Positions 55,484 through 64,000 of a stretch of DNA of 64,000 bases are shown piece by piece (the first letter of the stretch is position 1; each line of letters opens with the position of its first letter). Location of the stretch: positions 2,650,501-2,714,500 of the forward strand of contig NZ_FXAK01000007.1 of the NCBI RefSeq assembly GCF_900177515.1, read 5' to 3'. A program made the translations under genes and the position numbers. The notes beneath the pieces are model-generated. The model did not search any database. It was not told where the DNA came from and was given only the letters and a program-made list of their open reading frames with translations. Origin of the DNA: Azospirillum oryzae (GTDB lineage: Bacteria; Pseudomonadota; Alphaproteobacteria; Azospirillales; Azospirillaceae).

Positions 55484-56473
55484 TTACAGCAGCGCTTCCA
55501 GCACGCGGTCGGGCGGGGCGTGGCCGTCGGTGAAGGTCTTGATGTTGATCACCACCTTCTCGCCCATGTCGATGCGACCCTCGATGGTGGCGGAGCCCAT
55601 GTGCGGCAGCAGGACGACATTGTCCAGCCGCAGGAGCTTAGGGTTGACCGCCGGCTCATGCTCGAACACGTCCAGCCCGGCGCCGGCGATCTCGCCCTTC
55701 GACAGCATGCGGGTCAGCGCCACCTCGTCGATCACCTCCCCGCGCGAGGTGTTGACGATGTAGCAGTGCGGGCGCAGCAGCTTCAGCCGGCGCTCCGACA
55801 GCAGGTGATAGGTGGCCGGCGTGTGCGGGCAGTTGATCGACACGATGTCCATCCGCGCCAGCATCTGGTCCAGGCTGGACCAGTAGGTCGCCTCCAGCTC
55901 CTGCTCCAGCTCCGGATGGACGCGGCGGCGGTTGTGGTAGTGGATCGACATTCCGAAGGCGCGCGCCCGCTTGGCCAGCGCCGAGCCAATGCGGCCCATG
56001 CCCAGGATGCCCAGCCGCTTGCCGCTGATGCGGTGGCCCAGCATGGTGGTCGGCCCCCAGCCGGTCCATTGGCCGGAGCGGACCAGCCGCTCGCCCTCCG
56101 CCACGCGGCGCGCGGTGGCCAGCAGCAGCGCCATGGTCATGTCGGCGGTGTCCTCGGTCAGGACGCCGGGGGTGTTGGTGACGACGATGCCGCGCTCGCG
56201 CGCGGCCTTCAGGTCGATGTGGTCGACGCCGGTGCCGAAGGAGGCGATCAGCCGCAGCTGCGGCCCGGCGGATTCAATCAGCGCGCGGTCGATGCGGTCG
56301 GTGACGGTGGGCACCAGCACCTCGGCGACGGCCATCGCCTCCTGCATCTGGGTGGGGGTCAGCGGCACGTCGTCCGGATTGAGCCGGGTGTCGAACAGCT
56401 CCATCATCCGCGTCTCGATGACGTCCGGCAGCTTGCGGGTGACGACAACGAGCGGCTTCTTCTTGTCGGTCAT
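55484..56473 (-). CDS. D-2-hydroxyacid dehydrogenase (glyoxylate/hydroxypyruvate reductase type)
   Basis: A 329-residue NAD(P)-dependent enzyme: catalytic-domain ends plus a Rossmann domain with GKRLGILGMGRIGSALAKRAR; catalytic Arg in IASFGTGVDHIDLKAA, Glu in DVFEHEPAVNP and His in NVVLLPHMGSATIEG. Reduces glyoxylate, hydroxypyruvate or a similar 2-oxoacid. The ATG at 56473 has GGAGGA upstream. It is divergent from the SH3 protein gene. Confidence 0.95.
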   Translation of the reverse strand: MTDKKKPLVVVTRKLPDVIETRMMELFDTRLNPDDVPLTPTQMQEAMAVAEVLVPTVTDRIDRALIESAGPQLRLIASFGTGVDHIDLKAARERGIVVTNTPGVLTEDTADMTMALLLATARRVAEGERLVRSGQWTGWGPTTMLGHRISGKRLGILGMGRIGSALAKRARAFGMSIHYHNRRRVHPELEQELEATYWSSLDQMLARMDIVSINCPHTPATYHLLSERRLKLLRPHCYIVNTSRGEVIDEVALTRMLSKGEIAGAGLDVFEHEPAVNPKLLRLDNVVLLPHMGSATIEGRIDMGEKVVINIKTFTDGHAPPDRVLEALL

Positions 56474-56707
56474 CGGTGCTGGTCCTCCCTTGCCCCGGCC
56501 CGCCCGCATCGAGGTCCCGGCACGGGCTGCTCCGGTCCATGGTTGCCATACCAAGCGGTCGTGGGACTGTCCAGAAGTCCGTCGCGAAAGCCCGCCCTGC
56601 GACAACGCGCATGCCGCCTCCGGCCGGGGGCGGCGGCGCTTGCCCTATCGAACGGGTGGTCACTATAGTGCGGCCCGGTTTTTCCCCTCGTCAGCTCCGG
56701 TGCCGCC

Positions 56708-57241
56708 ATGCCTGTCCGCCGCTCCGTCCTCGCCTCCCTGGCCCTGATCGCGGGGTTGGGAGTGGGGCTTGTCGCGGGCGGCGGGGTAACGGCCCTGGCC
56801 GCGGAGGGCAAGGATCCGACCCACGCGTCGGGCCTGCCGATCCCCCGCTTCGTCACCGTGCGCGTCGGCGAGGTGAACCTGCGCTCCGGCCCCAACGGCA
56901 GCTATCCGATCGAATGGGTGTTCAAGCGCAAGGACATGCCGGTCGAGATCATCCAGGAATTCGACACTTGGCGCCGCATCCGCGACTGGGAGGGGGCGGA
57001 AGGCTGGGTTCACCAGAGCGCGCTGTCCGGCCGCCGCGGCATCCTGATCGTCGGACAGACCCGCGCGATCCATGAGTCGCCGCGCGGCGACAGCGCCGTG
57101 GTGGCCCGGGCGGAGCCCGGCGTCGTCGGGTCGCTGAAGAAGTGCCGCGACGAGTGGTGCGAGGTCGATGTGAAGGGCTATCGCGGCTGGATGAAGCGCA
57201 CCGATTTCTGGGGCACCTACCCCGGCGAAAAGATCGAATAG
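56708..57241 (+). CDS. Exported SH3-domain protein
   Basis: A 177-residue protein with a signal peptide (SVLASLALIAGLGVGLVAGGGVTALAA). Two SH3-like halves: RFVTVRVGEVNLRSGPNGSYPIEWVFKRKDMPVEIIQEFDTWRRIRDWEGAEGWV and VVARAEPGVVGSLKKCRDEWCEVDVKGYRGWMKRTDFWG, with a probable disulfide between the KKC and EWC cysteines. Likely periplasmic and peptidoglycan-associated. Conserved upstream of argG-type genes in related genomes is my recollection only. Confidence 0.9.
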   Translation: MPVRRSVLASLALIAGLGVGLVAGGGVTALAAEGKDPTHASGLPIPRFVTVRVGEVNLRSGPNGSYPIEWVFKRKDMPVEIIQEFDTWRRIRDWEGAEGWVHQSALSGRRGILIVGQTRAIHESPRGDSAVVARAEPGVVGSLKKCRDEWCEVDVKGYRGWMKRTDFWGTYPGEKIE

Positions 57242-57349
57242 CCGGTCCCGGCTCTTCTCCGAATATGATCGCCGCCGGCGGGGCTTGAAGGCGGGCGGGA
57301 AAGGCCGTACGGTCGCGGCCTTACCTTTCTCTACTGCAAGAGCAGTCCC

Positions 57350-58585
57350 ATGAGCGGCGCGTCCGGCAAACAGATCAAGAAAGTGGTGCTCGCCTATTCG
57401 GGCGGCCTCGACACCTCGGTCATCCTGAAGTGGCTGCAGGAGACCTATTCCTGCGAGGTGGTGACCTTCACCGCCGACCTCGGCCAGGGCGAGGAGCTGG
57501 AGCCCGCCCGCAAGAAGGCCGAGCTTCTGGGCATCAAGCCGGAAAACATCTTCATCGACGATCTGCGCGAGGAATTCGTGCGGGACTTCGTCTTTCCGAT
57601 GTTCCGCGCCAACACGCTCTATGAGGGCACCTATCTGCTCGGCACCTCGATCGCCCGGCCGCTGATCGCCAAGCGCCAGATCGAGATCGCCAACATGGTC
57701 GGCGCCGACGCCGTCGCCCATGGCGCCACCGGCAAGGGCAACGACCAGGTCCGCTTCGAGCTGGGTTACTACGCCCTGCGCCCGGACATCACGGTCATCG
57801 CGCCGTGGCGCGAGTGGACCCTGAACAGCCGCACCACGCTGCTGGACTACGCCGAGAAGAACCAGATTCCGATCGCGAAGGACAAGCGCGGCGAGGCCCC
57901 CTACTCCACCGACGCCAACCTCCTGCACATCTCCTACGAGGGCAAGGCGCTGGAGGACCCGTGGGTCGAGCCGGACGAGGACATGTTCACCCGCTCCGTC
58001 GCCCCGGAAAAGGCGCCGGACACCCCGACCTACATCGAGGTCGAGTTCAAGAACGGTGACGCGGTCGCCATCGACGGCAAGGCGCTGTCGCCGGCCGCCC
58101 TGCTGACCGAGCTGAACCGCCTGGGCGGAGAGAACGGCATCGGCCGCCTCGATCTGGTCGAGAACCGCTATGTCGGCATGAAGTCGCGCGGCGTCTACGA
58201 GACCCCGGGCGGCAGCATCCTGCTGGTGGCCCACCGCGCGATGGAGAGCATCACCCTCGACCGCGGTGCCGCGCACCTGAAGGACGAGTTGATGCCGCGC
58301 TACGCCGAGCTGATCTATTGCGGCTATTGGTGGAGCCCGGAGCGTCTGGCCATCCAGGCGCTGATCGACCAGACCCAGTCGCTGGTCAACGGCACCGTCC
58401 GTCTGAAGCTGTTCAAGGGCAACGTCACGGTCGTCGGCCGCAAGTCGCCGAACTCGCTGTACCGCATGGACTATGTGACCTTCGAGCAGGACAGCGTCTA
58501 CAACCAGAAGGACGCGGAAGGCTTCATCAAGCTGAACGCGCTCCGCCTGCGCCTGGGCGCGATGGCCAAGCAGAAGATCGGCTGA
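57350..58585 (+). CDS. argG: Argininosuccinate synthase
   Basis: A 411-residue ATP-dependent enzyme joining citrulline and aspartate in arginine synthesis. N-type ATP pyrophosphatase loop VVLAYSGGLDTSVILKWL, then FTADLGQGEELEPA, GTSIARPLIAKRQIEIA, AHGATGKGNDQVRFE and TPGGSILLVAHRAMESITLDR. Start with a weak ribosome binding site. Carbamoyl phosphate from CarB in the same window feeds the pathway upstream of this step. Confidence 0.98.
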   Translation: MSGASGKQIKKVVLAYSGGLDTSVILKWLQETYSCEVVTFTADLGQGEELEPARKKAELLGIKPENIFIDDLREEFVRDFVFPMFRANTLYEGTYLLGTSIARPLIAKRQIEIANMVGADAVAHGATGKGNDQVRFELGYYALRPDITVIAPWREWTLNSRTTLLDYAEKNQIPIAKDKRGEAPYSTDANLLHISYEGKALEDPWVEPDEDMFTRSVAPEKAPDTPTYIEVEFKNGDAVAIDGKALSPAALLTELNRLGGENGIGRLDLVENRYVGMKSRGVYETPGGSILLVAHRAMESITLDRGAAHLKDELMPRYAELIYCGYWWSPERLAIQALIDQTQSLVNGTVRLKLFKGNVTVVGRKSPNSLYRMDYVTFEQDSVYNQKDAEGFIKLNALRLRLGAMAKQKIG

Positions 58586-58596
58586 TCCAGGGACCG

Positions 58597-58627
58597 GCTC
58601 CACCGCCCGCCAGCCGGGCGGTGGAGC
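58597..58627. terminator. Bidirectional terminator-like stem between argG and the EF-G-like gene
   Basis: GCTCCACCGCCCG (58597-58609) pairs perfectly with CGGGCGGTGGAGC (58615-58627) around a five-base loop, between two convergent genes. No long T tract on either side, so partial or Rho-assisted termination is possible. Confidence 0.7.
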
Positions 58628-58637
58628 ATCCTCCTTC

Positions 58638-60677
58638 TTATTGTGCCGCCAGCATGTCGCGGCGGATTTCCACGGCCCGGTCCGCCGCCTTGCCGACGAC
58701 CTCCTGAAGCCGGTCGAACTCGGCGCTGTAGCTGCCGACGCCGAAGGTCAGCGACCGCAGTTCCACGATCAGGTCCTGCATGTCGGCCTGCGGCATGCAC
58801 GCCTTCACCTCGTCCCAGCCGGGCCAGCCCGGTCGAGCGTCGAATCCCAGAAGCTGGCCGCGCCGGCCGCTGACCAGACGCTGCACCTTCGGCGTGAAGG
58901 CGCTGGGCACTGCGATGGTGATGGTCAGGATCGGTTCCAGCAGCACCGGCTCGCAAGCCGGCAGCGCGTCGGCCATCGCCTGCCGCGCCACTGTCTTGAA
59001 GGCCATGTCCGAGCTGTCGACGGCGTGGAACTGGCCGCCGGTCAGCGTCACCGCGAAATCCACCACGGGAAAGCCCAGCGGCCCGCGCACCGCCGCCTCA
59101 CGCACGCCGGCCTCCACCGCCGGGATATACTGGCGCGGCACGGCGCCGCCGACCACCGCGTCCTCGAACTGGATGCCCGATCCGCGCGGCAGCGGCCGGA
59201 CCTCGACATGGATGTCGGCGAACTGGCCGTGGCCGCCGGTCTGGCGCTTGAAGCGGGCGTGGTGGCTGGTGCCCTTGCGGATCGTCTCCTTATAGGGGAC
59301 CTGCGGCGGCTGCCCCTTCACCGCGACGTTGAAGCGGCTGCGAAGCCGGTCCATCGCCAGCTTCAGATGCACGTCGCCCTGGCCCCACAGCACCAGTTCG
59401 CCGGTCTCCGCCGACTGATCGAGCGTCAGGGACGGGTCCTCCTCCCGCAGTTTCTGCAGGGCGGCGGACAGCTTGACCTCGTCGTTGCGGTTCTCGGCGC
59501 GGAGCGCCAGCCCATGCACCGGCGGGGCGGCCGCCGGCCAGTCGTCGGGCGGGCCGAGGTTGGCCTTCTCGGTCAGCCGGTCGCCGGTCGCCGCCTTCTC
59601 CAGCCGGCCGAGCGCCACCAGATCGCCGGCGGCGGCCTGCGGCACCTTGGTCTGGTCGCGGCCGAACAGCTGGAAGATTCCGGACACCCGTTCGCCGCCC
59701 AGGGTCATGCCGTCGGTGACGGTGCCACGCCAGACGCGGGCGAGGCTGAGCTTCCCGGCATGGGAGCCCATCATCGTCTTCACCACCTGCGCCGCCACCG
59801 CCGTGTCGGCCGGGATGTCGATGCGGGCGGCGGTGGTGGACACCTCCGGCCCCTCGTGCCGCAGGGCCTTCAGCAGGCGGCGGATGCCGTTGTCGTTCTC
59901 CGCCGATCCGAAAAAGACCGGCACGATCAAATCGTCGGCCAGTTCGTGCGCCAGCGTCTCGTACAGTTCGGCGCTGTCGGGGGCCATGTCCTCCAGCAGC
60001 TTTTCCAGCAGGCCGTCGTCGAAGTCGGCGGCCGATTCCAGCATTGCCTGCCGCGCCTCCGCCTCCCAGTCGCGGGCGCTGTCGGGCAGGGCCACCAGAT
60101 CGGACGGCTTGTGCGGATTGAAGCGCCAGGCGCGTTCGCTGACCAGGTCGACCAGTCCGGTGATCTGGCCGTTCTCGCGCAGCGGCACTTCGCGCAGAAC
60201 CAGCTTGCGGGCCGAGACCTCCTGATAGGCGGCGACGACGTCGCGCACGCGCAGGTCGCCCAGCGTGTCTATCTTGTTGATGAACAGCAGATGCGGGATG
60301 CGGTGGTCGTCCAGCATCTTGAACAGCGGGGCCAGCAGCACCGCCTTCTCCGGCGCCGCCTCCGCCACCACGACGGCGATGTCGGCGGCCATCAGTGCCG
60401 CCTGCGCCTCCCCCGTCAGTTCCACCGAGCCGGGGCAGTCCAGGATCGACCAGCGTTCCCCCAGATAGTCGAAGGAGGCGACGTTCAGCTCGGTGCTCAT
60501 CGACCGGGCCTTGGCCTCCGGCGAATTGTCGCCCACGGCGTTGCCGTCGCGCACGCTGCCCTTGCGGGTGACGGCCCCGGCGGCGAACAGCAGGCTTTCC
60601 AGCAGCGTCGTCTTGCCGGCGAGATAGGGGCCGACCAGCGCCGCGCAGCGCGCCGTCCGGATTTGCGTATGCGGCAT
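58638..60677 (-). CDS. Divergent EF-G-like translational GTPase
   Basis: A 679-residue protein with the EF-G domain order. G1 GPYLAGKTTLLES, G3 reads DCPGSVE instead of DTPGHVD, so the catalytic-type His is Ser, G4 NKID, followed by domains II-V (VGGAVPRQYIPAVEAGVREAA, GFDARPGWPGWDEVKACMP). This matches the EF-G2-like paralogues rather than FusA. GTP hydrolysis on the ribosome may be altered; the role is unknown. GGGAGG precedes the ATG at 60677. A repeat array lies 129 bases upstream. Confidence 0.9.
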   Translation of the reverse strand: MPHTQIRTARCAALVGPYLAGKTTLLESLLFAAGAVTRKGSVRDGNAVGDNSPEAKARSMSTELNVASFDYLGERWSILDCPGSVELTGEAQAALMAADIAVVVAEAAPEKAVLLAPLFKMLDDHRIPHLLFINKIDTLGDLRVRDVVAAYQEVSARKLVLREVPLRENGQITGLVDLVSERAWRFNPHKPSDLVALPDSARDWEAEARQAMLESAADFDDGLLEKLLEDMAPDSAELYETLAHELADDLIVPVFFGSAENDNGIRRLLKALRHEGPEVSTTAARIDIPADTAVAAQVVKTMMGSHAGKLSLARVWRGTVTDGMTLGGERVSGIFQLFGRDQTKVPQAAAGDLVALGRLEKAATGDRLTEKANLGPPDDWPAAAPPVHGLALRAENRNDEVKLSAALQKLREEDPSLTLDQSAETGELVLWGQGDVHLKLAMDRLRSRFNVAVKGQPPQVPYKETIRKGTSHHARFKRQTGGHGQFADIHVEVRPLPRGSGIQFEDAVVGGAVPRQYIPAVEAGVREAAVRGPLGFPVVDFAVTLTGGQFHAVDSSDMAFKTVARQAMADALPACEPVLLEPILTITIAVPSAFTPKVQRLVSGRRGQLLGFDARPGWPGWDEVKACMPQADMQDLIVELRSLTFGVGSYSAEFDRLQEVVGKAADRAVEIRRDMLAAQ

Positions 60678-61329
60678 TCACACCTCCCGTCGAAGCTTCG
60701 GGCTGTCGTGTCCGGGGACGGGGCCTGGGCCGGAGATGGGCCGCCGGCGCCGGCCGCCGGGGCGGCCCGTTCGCGTGTGGCTCTTCAGACAAGTCCGTTT
60801 GAAAACTTGTACTTCCAGAAACTGGCACTTCCAGAAACTTGCACGTCCAGAAGACAGGCACGTCCGGATCGGGGGGCGGCGGACGCGTGGCGGAAACGCG
60901 CATCGGGTCCGGGGCCGGCGGAGCGCCCGCATCGGACCTCCGATGCTCCACCCGAACGGCACGGCTGTCGATGGAAAAAAGGGGCGGCAAACCGTCACGC
61001 GCGATGCTGCGGCGCGGCCAATGCGTCGATTGGCCGCATCGAACGGAGCCCGGCCCGTCCATCCGCCGTCAAGAGCGTCAACCGACCGTCTAAAGCGTTC
61101 AAAATGAACGGAATACCTCCTGAAGCTGTCTCATTGCGCCGATCATTCGTAACATTGCTATGTTGCAATGCAATATGAGCGCATCGAAATGCGACGGACA
61201 AACGCATGAAACCTTCTGCTAGTAGCCTCAGGTGATAATGGCCGCGCGTGAAGGCGATGACGGCCGGATAACAATCGATGGGGCGCCCGGCGTCCGCCGT
61301 CCGCCCCCCATTCCCTGGGGAAAGAGCAC
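60678..61329. other. 652-base divergent gap between the EF-G-like gene and the Cache gene
   Basis: No ORF is convincing. The gap holds the 16-bp array at 60806-60869, a GTTCA-AAA-TGAAC dyad at 61097-61109 and a TTGCA-A-TGCAA dyad at 61163-61173 in an AT-richer segment where the Cache/chemoreceptor promoter is likely. 60870-61095 is GC-rich with no feature seen. Confidence 0.7.
60806..60869. repeat. 16-bp tandem array carrying TTCCAGAA sites
   Basis: Units: CTTGTACTTCCAGAAA, CTGGCACTTCCAGAAA, CTTGCACGTCCAGAAG and a degenerate ACAGGCACGTCCGGAT. Two copies contain the perfect TTC-CA-GAA palindrome and the third has GTCCAGAA. The 16-bp period is 1.5 helical turns. It lies upstream of the EF-G-like gene start. 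Confidence 0.85.
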
Positions 61330-61812
61330 ATGCGCCTGTGGTTTCGTTTGCTGACGGCCGCCCTGATTGCCGTCGGGACTGCCGTCTCGGTCCCTCTGTC
61401 CACCCCCGCCGTCGCCCAGGAGGCCAAGCCGACGCAGGAGGACGCCAAGTCGATCACCCTGAAGGCCGCCGACCTGATCGCCGCCCAGGGCCTGGACGAG
61501 GCCGCCAAGGCCTTCAACGCCGAAGGCCCGTTCAAGCACGGCGAGATCTACGTCAACGTCATCGACTTCGCCGGCGTCTGGAAGGTCTATCCGCCGCGCC
61601 CGGCCGGCGTCGGCCAGAGCGTCATCAACGTCAAGGATCCGGATGGCCGCTTCATCGTCCAGGATGTGCTGGCCGTCGCCAAGGAGAAGGACGAGGGCTG
61701 GGTCGAGTATCGCTGGCTGAATCCGGCCAGCAACAAGATCGAACCGAAGATCACCTATGTGAAGCGCGTGCCCGGCCAGGATCTGGTCGCCTATGTCGGC
61801 ATCTACAAGTGA
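61330..61812 (+). CDS. Exported single-Cache-domain protein
   Basis: A 160-residue protein with a signal peptide (~1-29, ...STPAVAQ) and one sCache_2-like domain: DAKSITLKAADLIAAQGLDEAAKAFN, YVNVIDFAGVWKVYPPRPAGVGQSVINVKDPDGRFIVQDVLAVAKEKDEGWVEY. No membrane or signalling domain, so it is a periplasmic ligand-binding protein. It lies 78 bases before a chemoreceptor gene on the same strand and may feed that receptor. GGGGAAAGAG precedes the ATG. Confidence 0.9.
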   Translation: MRLWFRLLTAALIAVGTAVSVPLSTPAVAQEAKPTQEDAKSITLKAADLIAAQGLDEAAKAFNAEGPFKHGEIYVNVIDFAGVWKVYPPRPAGVGQSVINVKDPDGRFIVQDVLAVAKEKDEGWVEYRWLNPASNKIEPKITYVKRVPGQDLVAYVGIYK

Positions 61813-61889
61813 CGGCATGACACGGCTGCTGCCGCGTAAGGCGGTGATCGGCCGGTAGAACCGTTGGTGGTGGATCTTTGGGGGTGAGC

Positions 61890-63602
61890 ATGAACGGCGG
61901 TGTCTTTGCGCGTCTGTCGGGCCTGTCGGTGGCGGGCCGGGTCTTCGCGGCTCCCCTGATGGGGATCGTCCTGACGGTGGCGGCGCTGGTGCTGGCCGAC
62001 CGCCAGTCGGAGCAGGCGCTGGGCGCGGTGGACGCCATTCACCGCGAGGCGGCGGAGCGGCTGGGCCGGATCGACCGGCTGGTCGCCATCGCCTATGTCA
62101 TCCACAGCGACGTGTCGCGGCACCTGGCCCTGTCCGGCTCCGGCATCGAGGAGGCGAAGCTGCAGGCCATGCGCGATGCCATCGCCGCCAACCTGGGCAA
62201 GGCGCGCACCGCCATCGCCGAGTTGCGCGCCATGCCGCTGGCCGAGACGGAGCGGGCGATGCTGGACGAGGTGTCGGTGCGGATCGGCGCCTATGCCAAG
62301 GCGGTGGACGAGATGAACCAGATGGCGGCCATCGACCGCCTGATCGGCATCCCGATGATGGCCCACACCGACGACCAGTTCGCCGCCCTGACCGCCAAGG
62401 TGATGGAGACGCAGGAGGCCATCGGCCGCTCCACCGCCGCCGCCACCCAGGCCACCCGCGATGCCGCGGCCTCCGCCCGCCGCGACTTCGCGCTGGTGAT
62501 GGCCGGGCTGCTGGCGGCGATGATGGCGGCAGGGTTGCTGCTGGCGCGGTCGATCACCCGGCCGCTGCAGCGGCTGTCCAGCAACACGGCCGATCTGGCC
62601 GCCGGAAAGCTCGACACCGCGGTCGAGGGCGGCTGGATGCGCAACGAGATCGGCGCCATGGCCCGCGCGCTGGAGGTGTTCCAAACCAACGCCCGCGAGG
62701 TGGAGCGGCTGACCGCCGACCAGCAGCGCCAGAAGGCGGAGGCCGAGGCGGAAAAGCACCGCGCCATCCGGGAACTGGCCGACCTGTTCGAGGTCCGCGT
62801 GGCCGAGGTGGTGCAGCAGGTGGGGGCCGGCGCCCATCAGGTGCGCAGCAACGCCGCCGGCATGCTGGAGCGCGCCAACAGCGCCAACCGACAGGCCGCC
62901 ACCGTCGCCGCCGCCAGCGCCCAGGCGGGGAGCAGCGTCCAGACGGCGGCGGCCGCGACGGAGGAGATGTCGGCCTCCATCGCCGAGATCGGCGGTCAGG
63001 TCCGCCGCTCCTTCGACATGGTGCGCGGTGCCGTGCGGGCGGTGGAGGAGACCAACGCCCATGTCGTCGGCCTGTCCGACGCCGCCAACCGCATCGGCGA
63101 GATCGTCGGCCTCATCAACTCCATCGCCGCCCAGACCAACCTGCTGGCGCTGAACGCCACCATCGAGGCGGCGCGGGCGGGCGAGGCCGGCAAGGGCTTT
63201 GCCGTGGTGGCGAGCGAGGTAAAGAGCCTCGCCACCCAGACCGCCAAGGCGACCGAGGAGATCGGCACCCAGATCACCTCCATGCAGCAGGTGACCGGGG
63301 CCGCCGTCGCCGCCATCAAGGGGGTGGGCGAGACGGTGGTCGGCATCGACGAGATCGTCGGCTCCATCGCCGGCGCCATGGAACAGCAGGCCGCCGCGAC
63401 GGAGGAGATCACCCGCAACGTGCAGGAGGCCGCCGCCGGTACCGCCGAAGTCTCCCAAACCATCGCCACCGTCTCCACCAGCGCCGGAGAGACCGGCACC
63501 GCGGCCGGCGAGGTCCTGCGCGCCGCGGAACTGCTGGACGGTCAGGCATCGACGCTGAACCGCGAGGTGACGCACTTCATCGGCCGGCTGCGGGCAGGCT
63601 GA
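61890..63602 (+). CDS. Methyl-accepting chemotaxis protein
   Basis: A 570-residue receptor. TM1 ~15-37, a periplasmic four-helix-bundle-like region (~40-190), TM2 ~193-215, HAMP (ARSITRPLQRLSSNTADLAAG), then a cytoplasmic signalling domain with the hairpin tip IGEIVGLINSIAAQTNLLALNATIEAARAGEAGKGFAVVASEVKSLA. A Gln/Glu-rich methylation region is present. No C-terminal CheR-binding pentapeptide. Start at ATG 61890 with GGGGGTG upstream. Confidence 0.95.
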   Translation: MNGGVFARLSGLSVAGRVFAAPLMGIVLTVAALVLADRQSEQALGAVDAIHREAAERLGRIDRLVAIAYVIHSDVSRHLALSGSGIEEAKLQAMRDAIAANLGKARTAIAELRAMPLAETERAMLDEVSVRIGAYAKAVDEMNQMAAIDRLIGIPMMAHTDDQFAALTAKVMETQEAIGRSTAAATQATRDAAASARRDFALVMAGLLAAMMAAGLLLARSITRPLQRLSSNTADLAAGKLDTAVEGGWMRNEIGAMARALEVFQTNAREVERLTADQQRQKAEAEAEKHRAIRELADLFEVRVAEVVQQVGAGAHQVRSNAAGMLERANSANRQAATVAAASAQAGSSVQTAAAATEEMSASIAEIGGQVRRSFDMVRGAVRAVEETNAHVVGLSDAANRIGEIVGLINSIAAQTNLLALNATIEAARAGEAGKGFAVVASEVKSLATQTAKATEEIGTQITSMQQVTGAAVAAIKGVGETVVGIDEIVGSIAGAMEQQAAATEEITRNVQEAAAGTAEVSQTIATVSTSAGETGTAAGEVLRAAELLDGQASTLNREVTHFIGRLRAG

Positions 63603-63741
63603 ATGGGGGCCGGTTGGTCGGCCTATACGCTGGGGTTTCATCACCCATTCTTGAGGTTTGGCCGCGAAGTTTGGTCGCATCGCACTTGAAACGATCCGCC
63701 TGCGCCCAAGCTGTTGTCCCGGGACCGCGGGGCGGCGGCCG

Positions 63742-63771
63742 CTGACGGCTGCGCCAATGCCGGGGTATAAT
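63742..63771 (+). promoter_or_regulatory. Sigma-70 promoter of dps
   Basis: CTGACG (63742-63747), 18 bases, then a perfect TATAAT (63766-63771), 28 bases before the dps start codon. +1 near 63778 would leave a ~20-base leader. No OxyR or Fur site could be recognised. Confidence 0.7.
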
Positions 63772-63798
63772 GCAGGACCCAACAAGAAGGATCGAAGC

Positions 63799-64000
63799 AT
63801 GAAAATCGACATCGGGATCTCGGACGCAGACCGCAAATCCATCGCCGAAGGGCTGAACAAGGTTCTGGCCGACACCTTCGCGCTCTACATCAAGACCCAT
63901 TCGTTCCACTGGAACGTCACCGGTCCGATGTTCAACACGCTCCACACCATGTTCATGACCCAGTATACGGAGCTGTGGACCGCGCTGGATGAGATCGCGG
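63799..64000 (+). CDS. dps: Dps-family ferritin-like protein, cut by window edge
   Basis: The first 67 codons of a Dps protein, which oxidises and stores iron and binds DNA in stationary phase or oxidative stress. The ferroxidase signature KTHSFHWNVTGPMFNTLHTMF with His ligands is visible, then the second helix YTELWTALDEIA. AAGAAGG precedes the ATG at 63799. The C-terminal part lies outside the window. Confidence 0.95.
   Translation, partial: MKIDIGISDADRKSIAEGLNKVLADTFALYIKTHSFHWNVTGPMFNTLHTMFMTQYTELWTALDEIA

Noticed and set aside
60736..61107. Open frames in the gap upstream of the EF-G-like gene
   Set aside because: They cross the 16-bp array and GC-rich filler, lack ribosome binding sites and give low-complexity Arg-rich products.

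Overview
The window is high-GC, gene-dense chromosomal DNA of an alphaproteobacterium, most likely Azospirillum or a close relative in the Rhodospirillales. This is inferred from gene content and protein character, not from a database search. Indicators are a napEDABC nitrate reductase operon, carB-greA, fdxA-carD, purH-heparinase-rsmB, two PAS_5-type proteins, a GTTC-N7-GTTC type SOS box and several chemotaxis/sensory proteins. There are no phage genes, transposases or CRISPR arrays, and codon use looks uniform.

Layout. 1-8.7 kb: end of a membrane protein, a membrane-anchored stand-alone sigma-70 region 1.1-like protein, msrA, a PAS_5 protein, an FtsK/SpoIIIE translocase without its membrane domain, a DinB-PPOX flavoprotein pair, a 7TMR-DISM histidine kinase and an MgtC-family protein. 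8.8-13.2 kb: napEDABC with an FNR-type site at good class II spacing and a GAAA-loop terminator. 13.2-15.2 kb: a VapC/Phd-type toxin-antitoxin pair, a small membrane protein and a Cys-rich PAS_5 protein. 15.4-19.4 kb: carB and greA, followed by an inverted-repeat element. 19.4-28.8 kb: a secreted hydrolase, chrA, an Lrp regulator, an ELM1-like protein with two 2OG-Fe(II) oxygenases, a tyrosine phosphatase, a microprotein, a DTW tRNA-modifying enzyme, a small ORF behind a sigma-54-type promoter, and an SOS-boxed imuA with no imuB/dnaE2. 28.8-37.6 kb: lipoprotein, EF-hand protein, hemN with an FNR-type site, DUF4112, nhaA, a zinc-finger microprotein, terC, a CBS protein, and an MFS/LysR divergent pair. 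37.7-41.3 kb: fdxA, carD, a PPP-family pseudophosphatase, rpoH. 41.4-46.7 kb: purH, heparinase II/III-like protein, rsmB, tRNA-Gly(GCC). 46.8-54.9 kb: enoyl-CoA hydratase, a palindromic element, an MFS exporter, a LysR regulator, a strong sRNA candidate, a stand-alone Hint protein, a ribbon-helix-helix protein, a PAQR/HlyIII protein and an LprI-like protein. 55-64 kb: MarR, a 2-hydroxyacid dehydrogenase, an SH3 protein, argG, a divergent EF-G-like GTPase preceded by a 16-bp repeat array, a Cache protein, a chemoreceptor and the start of dps.

The clearest functional theme is anaerobic physiology. The nap operon and oxygen-independent hemN each carry a TTGAY-N4-RTCAA palindrome, so one FNR/CRP-family regulator could couple periplasmic nitrate reduction to haem synthesis without oxygen. 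The less expected items are the stand-alone sigma 1.1 protein, the pseudophosphatase in which every metal-binding motif is altered, the four-hairpin sRNA candidate and the TTCCAGAA array.
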